Shown here one piece after another: positions 1-8,633 of a stretch of 64,000 nt of DNA. Each line of letters begins with the position of its first letter. Within the stretch, counting starts at the first letter, position 1. The notes beneath the pieces are model-generated. The model was not told the origin of the DNA, searched no databases, and worked only from the letters and a program-made list of their open reading frames with translations. Source of the DNA: Maritimibacter sp. DP1N21-5 (GTDB taxonomy: Bacteria > Pseudomonadota > Alphaproteobacteria > Rhodobacterales > Rhodobacteraceae); the NCBI RefSeq assembly GCF_019218295.1, contig NZ_JAHUZF010000006.1, positions 496,001-560,000 of the forward strand, given 5' to 3'. The position numbers were made by a program, and so were the translations under genes.

Positions 1-183
1 GGTGGGGGAATGGACATGCCCGCGCCCATGCCGGGGCAGAAAGGCCATCGCGACGCCGTCGAGGGTCCCGGTCAGAATGTCGTCCGAGGGCGCGCCCCAG
101 GGCGTTTCGACGGTCTGCCACTCGGCCCCCACGAGGCCGTCGATTTCGTAAAGCCCCGATCCGCCGATCACGCCGATCATCAT
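1..183 (-). CDS. mtnP: S-methyl-5'-thioadenosine phosphorylase, N-terminal part (cut by window edge)
   Basis: The reverse strand encodes a protein beginning MMIGVIGGSGLYEIDGL that continues off the left edge; 61 codons are visible. The phosphate-binding IGGSGLY motif, the VETPWGAPSD stretch and FLPRHGRGH are characteristic of the MTA phosphorylase branch of the purine nucleoside phosphorylase family, which splits methylthioadenosine to adenine and methylthioribose-1-phosphate in methionine salvage. The start is placed at the ATG ending at 183; an in-frame ATG at 201 would add six residues, but a GGAAGGG purine run lies between the two and suits the downstream start. Family assignment is firm from the motifs; only the N-terminus can be judged. 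Confidence 0.85.
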   Translation of the reverse strand, partial: MMIGVIGGSGLYEIDGLVGAEWQTVETPWGAPSDDILTGTLDGVAMAFLPRHGRGHVHSPT

Positions 184-337
184 GTCTTGTCGCCCTTCCA
201 TCAGAATTTCGTCGGAGTGAAGCAGCGGGCGCGGGGGAAAACAAGCGATTCACCCGAGGCTGCGCTGGCCATTCCGGCCCAGCGGCGCTAACAGGGCCGA
301 AACCGAAAACGCGAACAATTCCGCCACGAGGTATCCC

Positions 338-1966
338 TTGGCCAAATCACTCCTGTCCCGTTTCGCCACCCGCGTGAAGGGCGCCGACCTGAGGCTCGCG
401 CCGACGACCGAGCTCACCCCTGCGCGGCTGCGCATCGAGGTGCTCTCGGGCCTGACCGTGGCGCTGGCGCTTGTGCCGGAAGCGGTGGCCTTTGCCTTCG
501 TGGCCGGCGTGCACCCGCTCGTCGGTCTTTACGCGGCGTTTCTCGTCGGCCTGATCACCGCGCTCATCGGCGGACGACCCGGCATGATCTCGGGCGCGAC
601 CGGGGCGCTTGCGGTTGTGATGGTGGCGCTCGTGGCGCAGCACGGGGTCGAATACCTCTTCGCGACCGTGGTCGTCATGGGGATCATCCAGGTCTTCGTG
701 GGGCTCATGCATTGGGGCAAGTTCATCCGCCTCGTGCCGCACCCCGTGATGCTGGGCTTCGTGAACGGCCTCGCCATCGTGATTTTCCTGGCGCAGCTCA
801 CCCAGTTCAAAGTGCCCGGAACCATGGAGGTCTCGGGCCACGGGACGACGGGCGGCGAGTGGCTTTCGGGCATGCAGCTTTGGACGATGCTTGGCCTCGT
901 GGCGCTGACCATGGCGGTCATCTGGGTCATGCCGCGCATCACCCGCGTGATCCCAGCGCCGCTCGCTGGCATCGGCATAGTGGCCGCGGTGGTGATCGGT
1001 TTCGGCATCGACGTGCCGCGCGTGGGCGACATGGCCGACATCAAGGGAGCCTTCCCGCCCTTCCATATTCCGGCGGTGCCCCTGACGCTCGAGACGCTTC
1101 AGATCATCCTGCCCTATGCCGTGATCCTCGCCGCGATCGGCCTGATCGAAAGCTTGCTTACGCTGAACCTCGTGGGCGAGATGACCGGGCAACGCGGTGG
1201 TGCCTCGCAGGAGTGCATCGCGCAGGGCACGGCGAATGTCGTCACCGGCTTCTTCGGCGGCATGGGCGGTTGTGCCATGATCGGGCAGTCGATGATCAAC
1301 GTGAAGTCGGGCGGGCGCACGCGGATTGCGGGCATCGTTTCGGCGCTGTTTCTGCTGTCCTTCATCCTCTTCGCCTCGCCGGCGATCGAACAAATCCCGC
1401 TGGCCGCGCTGGTGGGCGTGATGTTCATGGTCGTGATCGGCACCTTCGCCTGGAACTCGGTGCGCATCCTGACGCGCGTGCCGCGCATCGACGCCTTCGT
1501 GATCCTGCTCGTGACCGTGGTCACCGTCTGGCAGGACCTCGCCGTGGCGGTGGTCGTGGGCGTCATCGTCTCCGCGCTGGCCTATGCATGGGGCAATGCG
1601 ACGCGCATCCGGGCCTCGACCCGGACCACGCCGGAAGGGGCCAAGGTCTATGCGGTGCAGGGTCCGCTCTTCTTTGGATCGGCCGAAGGCTTTACCGAGC
1701 TCTTCGACGTGGCGGGCGATCCGCAGTCGGTGGTCGTCGATTTCGCCGACAGCCGCGTGGCCGACCAGTCCGCGCTTCAGGCGATCGAGGCGGTCGCGGC
1801 GAAATACGAGGCTGCAGGCAAGACCCTGCAACTGCGGCACCTGTCGCGCGACTGCCACCGGCTCCTGAACCGGGCCGGGCACCTCATGGTCGATAGCGAT
1901 GACGACCCGGATTACCAGATCGCCGTGGATTACTCCGTTCGCACCGGCATCCTGGGCTCGCACTAG
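338..1966 (+). CDS. SulP family inorganic anion transporter with C-terminal STAS domain
   Basis: A 542-residue integral membrane protein. About the first 420 residues are a run of hydrophobic helices typical of SulP/SLC26 transporters (LVPEAVAFAFVAGV near the N-terminus, GGMGGCAMIGQS mid-protein). The last ~110 residues form a soluble STAS domain (GPLFFGSAEGF, then DFADSRVADQSAL). Substrate is probably sulfate, bicarbonate or a related anion and cannot be settled from sequence. Translation starts at a TTG with the purine-rich ACGAGGT a few bases upstream. The 3' end overlaps the convergent DUF4260 gene by four bases through a shared CTAG, so both stop codons use the same bases. Confidence 0.88.
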   Translation: MAKSLLSRFATRVKGADLRLAPTTELTPARLRIEVLSGLTVALALVPEAVAFAFVAGVHPLVGLYAAFLVGLITALIGGRPGMISGATGALAVVMVALVAQHGVEYLFATVVVMGIIQVFVGLMHWGKFIRLVPHPVMLGFVNGLAIVIFLAQLTQFKVPGTMEVSGHGTTGGEWLSGMQLWTMLGLVALTMAVIWVMPRITRVIPAPLAGIGIVAAVVIGFGIDVPRVGDMADIKGAFPPFHIPAVPLTLETLQIILPYAVILAAIGLIESLLTLNLVGEMTGQRGGASQECIAQGTANVVTGFFGGMGGCAMIGQSMINVKSGGRTRIAGIVSALFLLSFILFASPAIEQIPLAALVGVMFMVVIGTFAWNSVRILTRVPRIDAFVILLVTVVTVWQDLAVAVVVGVIVSALAYAWGNATRIRASTRTTPEGAKVYAVQGPLFFGSAEGFTELFDVAGDPQSVVVDFADSRVADQSALQAIEAVAAKYEAAGKTLQLRHLSRDCHRLLNRAGHLMVDSDDDPDYQIAVDYSVRTGILGSH

Positions 1967-2340
1967 AACGACACATGGGTCGATCGGTGGTCGGTCTCGG
2001 ATTTGAACCCGTAGCCGACGACCCGGTCCACCCCGATGTGCACGACCCAGATCGCGGCGAGCGCGAGGGCGAGCGGGGCGGTCGTCGACCACCCTAAGAG
2101 GACGAGCGCCACGGGGCCGACGATGGAATGGGCCGCGTTATAGAGGCCGGCGCCTGCGCGCTTTCCGGCCAGATACCCCAGACCCGAGAGGTCGGGAGCG
2201 AGGATCAGCGCGGCGAAGAGCCACCAGCTTGCCTCCGTGCGGATGAAGAGCGCGAGGCCGAGGCTGAGAAGGGCAAGGCCTTCGGTCCTCAGGTGCAGGA
2301 TCTGTGGGCGGTCAAGGGGCTGTCGGGTGCCGTGGGTCAT
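1963..2340 (-). CDS. DUF4260 family small membrane protein
   Basis: A 125-residue protein with about four hydrophobic segments. It matches my recollection of the DUF4260 pattern: LRTEGLALLSLGLALF, then SWWLFAALILAPDLSGLGYLAG, a YNAAHS motif, and WVVHIGVDRVVGYGFK near the C-terminus. The molecular function of this family is unknown. It is transcribed convergently with the SulP transporter, sharing four bases at the stop codons, and lies downstream of and on the same strand as the flavin reductase gene, 90 bases away. It could be co-transcribed with that gene, but nothing in the sequence shows a functional link. Confidence 0.75.
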   Translation of the reverse strand: MTHGTRQPLDRPQILHLRTEGLALLSLGLALFIRTEASWWLFAALILAPDLSGLGYLAGKRAGAGLYNAAHSIVGPVALVLLGWSTTAPLALALAAIWVVHIGVDRVVGYGFKSETDHRSTHVSF

Positions 2341-2430
2341 GGTGGTCTCCTGGGTTGAGCCAAGAATGACCTGTCCGATGATGCATGAGAATTGCGGAAA
2401 GCCGATGCTCCGCTATTCAGAATTGAATAG

Positions 2431-3036
2431 TCAGTCGTCCGGTCGGCCGAGTTCGAAACTGTCCCGGATGATGGTGTAGTCGCGATAGCCGAGGCGCGAG
2501 ACCATGCCGAAGCGCGTGATGTCGAACTTGCCATCGACGAGGCAATCGTCGCGGATATGCACGCCGACGACGCGCCCGATGACCATGAAGTTGTTCTCGC
2601 CTTCGAGCACCACAAGCTGGCTCAACCGGCATTCGAGCGCCGCCGGGGCGAGTGCGACGCGCGAACAGGCGATTTCCGTGCAGGCTGCCTTGGTCACGCG
2701 GGCATGGGGAAACTCGTCCTCGCCCGCGGCCAGACTGGCCGAGGAGCGGTTCATTTCATGGAGCGCTTCTTCCTCGACGACATTGACGCAGAAGACGCCG
2801 GTCTGTTCGATGTTGCCCAGGCTGTCCTTGCCGCGGGCGCGGTCCGCCTTGCTGCTGGTCGAGGCGAACATGACCTGGGGCGGCGTATAGGCGACGGCGT
2901 TGAAGAAGGAATAGGGGGCGAGGTTGTCGACCGAGCGCGTGGAGCGGGTCGAGATCCAGCCGATGGGGCGGGGGGCGACGATCGCGTTGAACGGGTTGTG
3001 GGGCAGGCCGTGGCCGTCTTCCGGGCGGTAATACAT
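2431..3036 (-). CDS. Flavin reductase family protein (FMN-binding split barrel)
   Basis: A 201-residue soluble protein resembling the DIM6/NTAB flavin reductase family. The N-terminal NAIVAPRPIGWISTRS motif and the following APYSFFNAVAYTPPQVMFAS stretch are typical of the FMN-binding split-barrel fold, where they line the flavin site. Members reduce FMN or FAD with NAD(P)H, often for a partner monooxygenase, or act on their own as uncharacterised oxidoreductases. No partner oxygenase is adjacent, so the physiological role is not readable here. The start is the ATG followed by YYRPEDGHG, the usual N-terminal pattern of this subgroup. Confidence 0.82.
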   Translation of the reverse strand: MYYRPEDGHGLPHNPFNAIVAPRPIGWISTRSTRSVDNLAPYSFFNAVAYTPPQVMFASTSSKADRARGKDSLGNIEQTGVFCVNVVEEEALHEMNRSSASLAAGEDEFPHARVTKAACTEIACSRVALAPAALECRLSQLVVLEGENNFMVIGRVVGVHIRDDCLVDGKFDITRFGMVSRLGYRDYTIIRDSFELGRPDD

Positions 3037-3218
3037 CGGTCATCCTTCCTGGTTGCCTCTTGCTATCCTCTGGCGGGACGGAAGGAAACGCACGGCACTC
3101 GGAGCGGCCCCGGTTTTTGCCGGTGGCTCGGCGCAGGACCGCAGCGCCAATGGGCAACAGTGGCGCCCTGTCGGGGGTTTATCCCTCGCGCGGTTTCCAT
3201 TAGGCGAAGGGACGACGC

Positions 3219-3224
3219 AGGAGG
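3219..3224 (+). promoter_or_regulatory. Perfect Shine-Dalgarno AGGAGG that decides a CTG start
   Basis: AGGAGG is followed by seven bases and then CTG at 3232, in frame with the acetyltransferase. No ATG lies at a suitable spacing, and the protein family begins at about this residue, so the ribosome binding site argues for non-canonical initiation at CTG. Confidence 0.55.
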
Positions 3225-3231
3225 CAAGGCA

Positions 3232-3750
3232 CTGTTCAGGCTGGCAGAGGAAACCCCCGCCGACTGGTGGGAAGTGGAAGCGCTTTACGATCTGTGCTTT
3301 GCGCCGGGGCGGGAAGCGCTGTCGTCCTATCGCCTTCGCGACGGAGTCGATCCTGTCGAGGGTCTGTCCCTGACCGCCCGCGATGCCGAGGGCATCCTCG
3401 CGGCCGCGATCCGCTACTGGCCGATTCGCATCGTGCCGGAGGACGACCCCACCGGGACAGAGCACAAGGTTGCCCTCCTTCTGGGCCCCGTGGCGGTGCA
3501 CCCGACCCACCAGGGCGAAGGGCTCGGCGCTTATTTGATCCGCGAAAGCCTCATGCGGGCAGGCGCGCTGGGCTGGCCGCGGGTCATGCTTGTGGGTGAT
3601 GCCCCATATTACAGCCGGTTCGGTTTTTCCAAGCTTGTCGGCGTGGACATGCCGCCGCCGACAAACCCCGAGCGCGTGCTCGGGTATCCCCTTGTCGAAG
3701 GGGCGTGGGACGGCGTGTCGGGAAAAGTGACCCGCTGGACCGGGTCCTGA
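3232..3750 (+). CDS. GNAT family N-acetyltransferase, apparent CTG start
   Basis: About 172 residues with the GNAT core: AALLLGP-type strand (KVALLLGPVAVHPTHQ), the acetyl-CoA pyrophosphate loop HQGEGLGAYLI, then LGWPRVMLVGDAPYYSRFGF, the strand and Y-x-R-F-G-F signature. Related alphaproteobacterial proteins, as I recall them, begin close to the LFRLAEETPADWWEVEALYD segment seen here. The best start is CTG at 3232 behind a perfect AGGAGG; a GTG about 60 bases upstream in frame lacks a good binding site. The substrate is unknown. The 3' end overlaps a possible opposite-strand membrane protein gene. Confidence 0.75.
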   Translation: MFRLAEETPADWWEVEALYDLCFAPGREALSSYRLRDGVDPVEGLSLTARDAEGILAAAIRYWPIRIVPEDDPTGTEHKVALLLGPVAVHPTHQGEGLGAYLIRESLMRAGALGWPRVMLVGDAPYYSRFGFSKLVGVDMPPPTNPERVLGYPLVEGAWDGVSGKVTRWTGS

Positions 3751-3911
3751 TCGGCGGCACGCGACAGAACAAGCGTCAGCAGACCCGACACCAGCACGGC
3801 AGAGAGGGTGACCGCGACGATGGTCCCGGCGGGAAGATCCGCGCTGACAAGCAGCGCCGACCCGAGCGAAAGCGCCACCACGTAACCCACCAGACCCGCA
3901 TATGTTCGCAT
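3609..3911 (-). CDS. Possible small two-helix membrane protein
   Basis: A 100-residue reading frame starting MRTYAGLVGYVVALSLGSAL with a GGAG binding site six bases upstream. Residues ~5-23 and ~31-55 are convincing membrane helices, followed by a hydrophilic tail. The tail, about 47 codons, is antisense to the end of the acetyltransferase gene, so the C-terminal half could be read-through of a frame kept open by the opposite gene. The helical part lies in otherwise unassigned DNA, which argues for a real gene. I do not recognise a family. Confidence 0.45.
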   Translation of the reverse strand: MRTYAGLVGYVVALSLGSALLVSADLPAGTIVAVTLSAVLVSGLLTLVLSRAADQDPVQRVTFPDTPSHAPSTRGYPSTRSGFVGGGMSTPTSLEKPNRL

Positions 3912-3981
3912 TGATCGCTCCTGCCGTTGTGTCATGGGCAGGGTAGAGCGCTAGGGCTAAGATAAGGTTTACGCGGTCAGG

Positions 3982-6243
3982 TCAGGTGTCCCGGCGGAAC
4001 AGGTAATCCATCACAGGCTCGCGCACGCTTTGCAGGCCCGAGGTTCGCGCTTGATCCATGACCTCGCGCAACTCGCCCAGATCCGTCCGACGTATCAGGT
4101 GCTTGACCGGACCCACGCTGGCTGGCCGCATCGACAGCTGCCGCATGCCGAGAGCCGCGAAACAGACGGCCTCCACCGGGCGCCCGGCATCCTCGCCGCA
4201 GAAGGACAGCGGCGTTTCGGCCTCGTCGCAGCGGCGCACGATCATGTCGATCATGTTGAGAAACGAGGTATTGAGAGTGTCATAGCGCCGGCGCACCCGT
4301 TCGTTTTCGCGGTCAGCCGCGAAGAAGAACTGCTTGAGATCGTTGCCGCCGATCGAAATGAAGTCGGCCTCTTCGAAGAACTGGCGGGGCGCGAAGGCGA
4401 GAGACGGCGTCTCCAGCATCGCACCGACGGAGAACGAGCTGGGCATCTGGTGCCCCATCCGCTGTTCGCGGTCCATCTCGCGGTAGAAAAGCTCGCGGGC
4501 TTCCAGGAACTCGTCGAACTGCGCGACGAAAGGGAACATGATCGACAGGTCCCGCCCTGCGGCGGCGCGGATCATCGCCTGCAACTGCATCCGCATCACG
4601 CCGGGTTTGTCCAGACCCACGCGAATGGCCCGCCATCCCAGAGCCGGGTTCGGCTCTTCGGTCGGCTTCATGTAGGGCAGGACCTTGTCCGACCCGATGT
4701 CGAGCGTGCGGAAGATCACGCGCTTGCCGCCGGCGGCATCCAGAACGCGGGCATAGAGTGCGGCCAGTTCGCCCCGTTTGGGAACGTTCGCGCGCACGAG
4801 GAATTGCAGTTCCGTTCGGAAAAGCCCCACGCCCTCGGCACCGGAGCTTTCGAGCGAGGGAAGGTCCGCCATGAGACCCGCGTTCATATAGAGCCTGACG
4901 GTCTGGCCGTCCTCGCTCACCGCCGGTTTGTCGCGCAGATCAACATAGCGTTTCTGTTGCTCGGCCTGCATCGCCATCTTGTCGCGGAAGGCGCCCTTGA
5001 CGCTTTCTTCGGGCCGCAGGTGCACGACGCCCTGATCGCCGTCCACGATGATCGGGTCGCCGTTCAGCGCCTCGGCGGTGATCCGGCCCGCGTTGACGAC
5101 CAGCGGGATGGCCAGAGCGCGTGCGACGACGGCGGCATGGCTCGCGACCGAGCCTTCTTCCAGCACGATGCCCTTGAGGTTGCGCCCGTATTCCAGAAGC
5201 TCGGCAGGGCCGATGTTCTTGGCGATGAGGATCGGGTCTTCGGGCATCTCGGCGCCGGTTTCGCCGCCCTGACCCGTGAGGATGCGCAGAAGCCGATTCG
5301 ACAGGTCGTCGAGGTCGTGCAGACGTTCTCGCAGGTAAGCGTCTGGCACCTGTGCCATGCGCGAGCGGGCGTTCGACTGCTCCTTTTCGACCGCCGCCGC
5401 CGCCGACAGTCCGCGATAGATGTCTTCCTCCATCCGCCGCCGCCAGCCCTTGGAGTTGGCGAACATGCGATAGGCTTCGAGGACCTGCACCTGATCCTTG
5501 TCCGCGTTCACGCTTGTGGCGATCAATTCGTCGACCGAGACCCTGAGATGGTCGATGGCGGCACGAAGCTTGCGGGCTTCTTCATGGGGGTCGTCGGCGA
5601 TGGGGTTGGTGACGACCACGCGCGGCTCGTGGAGCCAGACCCGCCCTTCGGCGATGCCCTCCTGTCCCGAGCCGCCCCGGAAGAGCGCCGGACGCTGGTG
5701 CAGGGCGGCGAGGGCCGCGCCTTCACCGACAAAGGCGCCGAGTTCGGTCATCTCGGCCAGCACCATGGCCACGACTTCCATCCCGTAGACTTCGTCGTCG
5801 GAATAGGCGCGGGCGCGTTTGGATTGAACGACAAGCACGCCCAGCGTTTCGCCAAGCCGCTGGATCGGGACGCCGAGGAACGAGGAATAGACCTCTTCCC
5901 CGGTTTCCGGCATGTAGCGGAAGCCTTTCTCGGCCGGCGCATCCGGCGTGTTCACATAGCGCTTGGTGCGCGCGACCCGTCCGACGAGGCCCTCGCCGAT
6001 GCGCATTCGCGTCTGGTGCACGGATTCGGGCTTCAGGCCTTCGGTGGCGCAAAGCTCGAGCGTATCGGAATCGCGGAAGAGATAGATCGAACAGACCTCG
6101 GTCCCCATCGACGAGGCGATGATATGGGTCACGCGGTCAAGCCGTTCCTGACCCGCCGAATCCTCGGCGAGCGCGTCACGTAGCCTTCCCAAGAGCTTCC
6201 TGCTCTCCGTCGGCTCGCCTTCTGGCGACGTTTGCCTGTTCAC
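3982..6243 (-). CDS. ptsP: Phosphoenolpyruvate-protein phosphotransferase PtsP (enzyme I-Ntr) with GAF domain
   Basis: A 753-residue protein. Residues ~30-170 form a GAF sensor domain (GTEVCSIYLF, RIGEGLVGRVA). The rest is a PTS enzyme I: HPr-binding helical region, the swivelling phosphohistidine domain with GSVASHAAVVARAL (His369 is the predicted phospho-carrier), and the C-terminal PEP-binding barrel with GLFRTELQFL, ISIGGNDLKQF and the SFCGED catalytic cysteine motif. It starts the nitrogen phosphotransferase relay by taking phosphate from PEP; in alphaproteobacteria the GAF domain is known to bind glutamine and tune this activity. The usual lysC-ptsP neighbourhood is present: lysC lies just upstream on the same strand. 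Confidence 0.95.
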   Translation of the reverse strand: MNRQTSPEGEPTESRKLLGRLRDALAEDSAGQERLDRVTHIIASSMGTEVCSIYLFRDSDTLELCATEGLKPESVHQTRMRIGEGLVGRVARTKRYVNTPDAPAEKGFRYMPETGEEVYSSFLGVPIQRLGETLGVLVVQSKRARAYSDDEVYGMEVVAMVLAEMTELGAFVGEGAALAALHQRPALFRGGSGQEGIAEGRVWLHEPRVVVTNPIADDPHEEARKLRAAIDHLRVSVDELIATSVNADKDQVQVLEAYRMFANSKGWRRRMEEDIYRGLSAAAAVEKEQSNARSRMAQVPDAYLRERLHDLDDLSNRLLRILTGQGGETGAEMPEDPILIAKNIGPAELLEYGRNLKGIVLEEGSVASHAAVVARALAIPLVVNAGRITAEALNGDPIIVDGDQGVVHLRPEESVKGAFRDKMAMQAEQQKRYVDLRDKPAVSEDGQTVRLYMNAGLMADLPSLESSGAEGVGLFRTELQFLVRANVPKRGELAALYARVLDAAGGKRVIFRTLDIGSDKVLPYMKPTEEPNPALGWRAIRVGLDKPGVMRMQLQAMIRAAAGRDLSIMFPFVAQFDEFLEARELFYREMDREQRMGHQMPSSFSVGAMLETPSLAFAPRQFFEEADFISIGGNDLKQFFFAADRENERVRRRYDTLNTSFLNMIDMIVRRCDEAETPLSFCGEDAGRPVEAVCFAALGMRQLSMRPASVGPVKHLIRRTDLGELREVMDQARTSGLQSVREPVMDYLFRRDT

Positions 6244-6331
6244 ATGACCTCCCCGTCAACGAAGGTCATGATAAACCACATCGGTGCCGCCCGGCGAAAG
6301 AACTTTTCGAATGTATTTCGGACGTAAGAAG

Positions 6332-6364
6332 AAAAACGCCCGCGGCCTGTGCGGGCGCGGGCGT
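6332..6364 (-). terminator. Rho-independent terminator of lysC
   Basis: Read on the minus strand, a 9-bp stem ACGCCCGCG/CGCGGGCGT (6356-6364 with 6336-6344) with an 11-base loop is followed by TTTTCTTC. It lies about 35 bases past the lysC stop and upstream of ptsP, so ptsP likely has its own promoter in 6244-6330. Confidence 0.7.
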
Positions 6365-6398
6365 CGAACGGCGCAGGAATGGGCGGGCCGGTTTCGGC

Positions 6399-7634
6399 TC
6401 AGGCCTTGTCCAACTCGAACGCGTCGTGCAGCGACTGCACGGCAAGCTCCATGTATTTCCGGTCGATGAGCACCGAGATCTTGATCTCGGAGGTGGTGAT
6501 GACCTTGATGTTGATGCCTTCGCGCGCCATCACGCTGAACATCTTGGCGGCGATGCCGGCGTGGCTGCGCATCCCGATGCCCACGACGGAGACCTTGGCC
6601 ACATCGGTGTCCGACACGATTTCGCGGTAGTTGATCGCGCCGTTTTCCTTGGCTTTCGACAGGGCTTCCTCGGCGCGCTTCACCTGATTGGTGGGGCAGG
6701 AGAAGGTCATGTCCGTGCGGCCCTCTTCCGAGATGTTCTGCACGATCATGTCCACGTTCACGCCCGCGTCCGACAAGGGCGTGAAGATGGCAGAGGCGAT
6801 GCCGGGGCGGTCGGCCACCGAGATCAGGGTCATTTTCGCTTCATCGCGGCTGTAGGCCACGCCGGAGACGGCATTCTGTTCCACGATTTCCTCCTCGTCG
6901 CAGACCAGCGTGCCTGCATTGGGGTCATATTCCTCGAAAGACGACAGCACCCGCAGTTTCACCTTGAACCGCATGGCAAGTTCGACCGAGCGGGTCTGGA
7001 GCACTTTCGCGCCGAGCGAGGCCAGTTCGAGCATTTCCTCGAAGGCGATCCTGTCGAGCTTGCGCGCCTTGTCCTCGATCCGGGGGTCGGTGGTGTAGAC
7101 ACCATCCACATCCGTATAGATGTCGCAGCGTTCGGCACCGAAGGCGGCAGCGAAGGCGACGGCGGTGGTGTCAGACCCGCCCCGGCCGAGCGTCGTGACC
7201 CGGCCCTCGGGGCTGATGCCCTGGAAGCCCGCCACGACGGCGACCTTGAAGCCTTCCTTGAATTTCTGGTTGATCGCCTCGGTGCCGATATCCTCGATCC
7301 GGGCCGAGCTATGTGCCGAGGTGGTTTTCACTGGCACCTGCCAGCCTTGCCAGGAGCGGGCCGGGATCTCCATTTCCTGAAGCCGCAGCGCCATGAGGCC
7401 CGCAGTCACGATCTCGCCCGAGGCGACGACGGCGTCGTATTCGCGCGCGTCATAGAGCGGCGCGGTTTCCTCGACCCAGCCGACGAGCTCGTTGGTCTTG
7501 CCGGCCATTGCGCTGACCACGACGATCACGTCATAACCGTTCGCAACCTCCCGCGCGACGCGTTTGGAGGCCCGCGCGATGCGGTCCAGTGTGGCGACGG
7601 AGGTTCCGCCGAATTTCATGACCAGAAGCGGCAT
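6399..7634 (-). CDS. lysC: Aspartate kinase
   Basis: A 411-residue aspartokinase that phosphorylates L-aspartate at the head of the lysine, threonine and methionine (and diaminopimelate) pathway. The kinase domain opens with LLVMKFGGTSV and carries GRGGSDTTAVAFAAAFGAE and the YTDVDGVYTTDPR substrate loop. Two C-terminal ACT domains (VADRPGIASAIFTPLSDAGVNVDMI, then VVGIGMRSHAGIAAKMF) are the sites of feedback control by end-product amino acids. The ATG at 7634 is chosen because MPLLVMKFGGTS is the standard N-terminus; an upstream in-frame ATG adds 21 unrelated residues. The product feeds diaminopimelate to the MurE made later in the window. Confidence 0.96.
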   Translation of the reverse strand: MPLLVMKFGGTSVATLDRIARASKRVAREVANGYDVIVVVSAMAGKTNELVGWVEETAPLYDAREYDAVVASGEIVTAGLMALRLQEMEIPARSWQGWQVPVKTTSAHSSARIEDIGTEAINQKFKEGFKVAVVAGFQGISPEGRVTTLGRGGSDTTAVAFAAAFGAERCDIYTDVDGVYTTDPRIEDKARKLDRIAFEEMLELASLGAKVLQTRSVELAMRFKVKLRVLSSFEEYDPNAGTLVCDEEEIVEQNAVSGVAYSRDEAKMTLISVADRPGIASAIFTPLSDAGVNVDMIVQNISEEGRTDMTFSCPTNQVKRAEEALSKAKENGAINYREIVSDTDVAKVSVVGIGMRSHAGIAAKMFSVMAREGINIKVITTSEIKISVLIDRKYMELAVQSLHDAFELDKA

Positions 7635-7746
7635 TCGCGCCTGTCCCCGTGGTGTTTTTCGATCCCGCGCCTGATAGTGCGCGGCGCGGGAATGCACAAG
7701 GGGTTAGCGCGTGGGCCGGGCGGGGCAGATGGATGCCCGGACGCTC

Positions 7747-8571
7747 TCAGCCGGTGGCGGTTTTCTTCGCGGTGGCCACCGTCGCCGTCGCCTTGGGGAA
7801 GTGGGCCTTCAGCCAGGGGAAATAGTCGAAGGCGCCGGCGATCTGCGCGTCGTTCAGGACTTCGTCTGATTTATGTGCGCGGGAGTCGTTGTGTTCGTGA
7901 ACGGCCCTTAAGTAGAAGGGCCGGAGCGGCGTGACCATGAGCGAGGGATGCCGTTGCCCGATCTTCTTGTGGCTGGTCAGGAACGGATTGCGATGCGTGT
8001 CCGCGGGAGCCACGAGGGCGAGGCCGAGGTTCGTGTAGGGCACGAAGCGCTGTGACAACCACGAGAGCTTGCCGTCCTCGATCCCGAGCGTATAGCCGCG
8101 CGGGAATGACACGAAGGTATAGGGCTTCGGGTTGACCGGATCGTCGGTCACGAAATCGGCGTAGCGGCGCAGGGCGGCCACGAAGTCACAACTGACCGCG
8201 TCGTCATCATCGAGCACCACCTGCGCGACGCTGTGGCCCGCGAAGGTCTTGGCCACCACGTCGCGGATGATGTGCCCGGCGCTCCCCTCCGGTCGGAACA
8301 GGAGGCCGACACGCCGTTCCCCGAGCATGTCGAAACAGAGGTCCCGAAGCCGGATCTTCCACGGCTCCGGCATCAGCGTCGAGGACAGGATGAGGTGCTG
8401 GAAGTCCGGGTCCGTCTGGCTCGCGAGCGAGGTCAGCGTGATCTCTTCGAAGTAGCGAAGCCGCTTGCCCAGCCGGGTTTCGTCGAACAGAAGCCCCGGG
8501 TCCGCTGCCGCTTGGGATTTCCAACCGGACTGGCCGAAGAACGAAAAGCGGGTCTCGAAAACGATTTGCAT
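7747..8571 (-). CDS. Putative rhamnosyl transferase family protein
   Basis: A 274-residue protein starting MQIVFETRFSFFGQSGW, the usual opening of the family labelled 'putative rhamnosyl transferase'. It has the YFEEITLTSLASQTDPDF segment and an acidic QVVLDDDDAVSCDFV motif that resembles the nucleotide-sugar and metal site of a GT-A glycosyltransferase. Donor and acceptor are unknown. No polysaccharide cluster surrounds it; its neighbours are lysC downstream and DUF1178 upstream. The alanine, threonine and lysine-rich tail (ATATVATAKKTATG) looks unstructured. Confidence 0.75.
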   Translation of the reverse strand: MQIVFETRFSFFGQSGWKSQAAADPGLLFDETRLGKRLRYFEEITLTSLASQTDPDFQHLILSSTLMPEPWKIRLRDLCFDMLGERRVGLLFRPEGSAGHIIRDVVAKTFAGHSVAQVVLDDDDAVSCDFVAALRRYADFVTDDPVNPKPYTFVSFPRGYTLGIEDGKLSWLSQRFVPYTNLGLALVAPADTHRNPFLTSHKKIGQRHPSLMVTPLRPFYLRAVHEHNDSRAHKSDEVLNDAQIAGAFDYFPWLKAHFPKATATVATAKKTATG

Positions 8572-8633
8572 GGCGCGAGTCTAGCAAAGCCAGCGGCCCG
8601 CGCTACTGGCATTTGCGCCGCTTGCCGGAAAAC

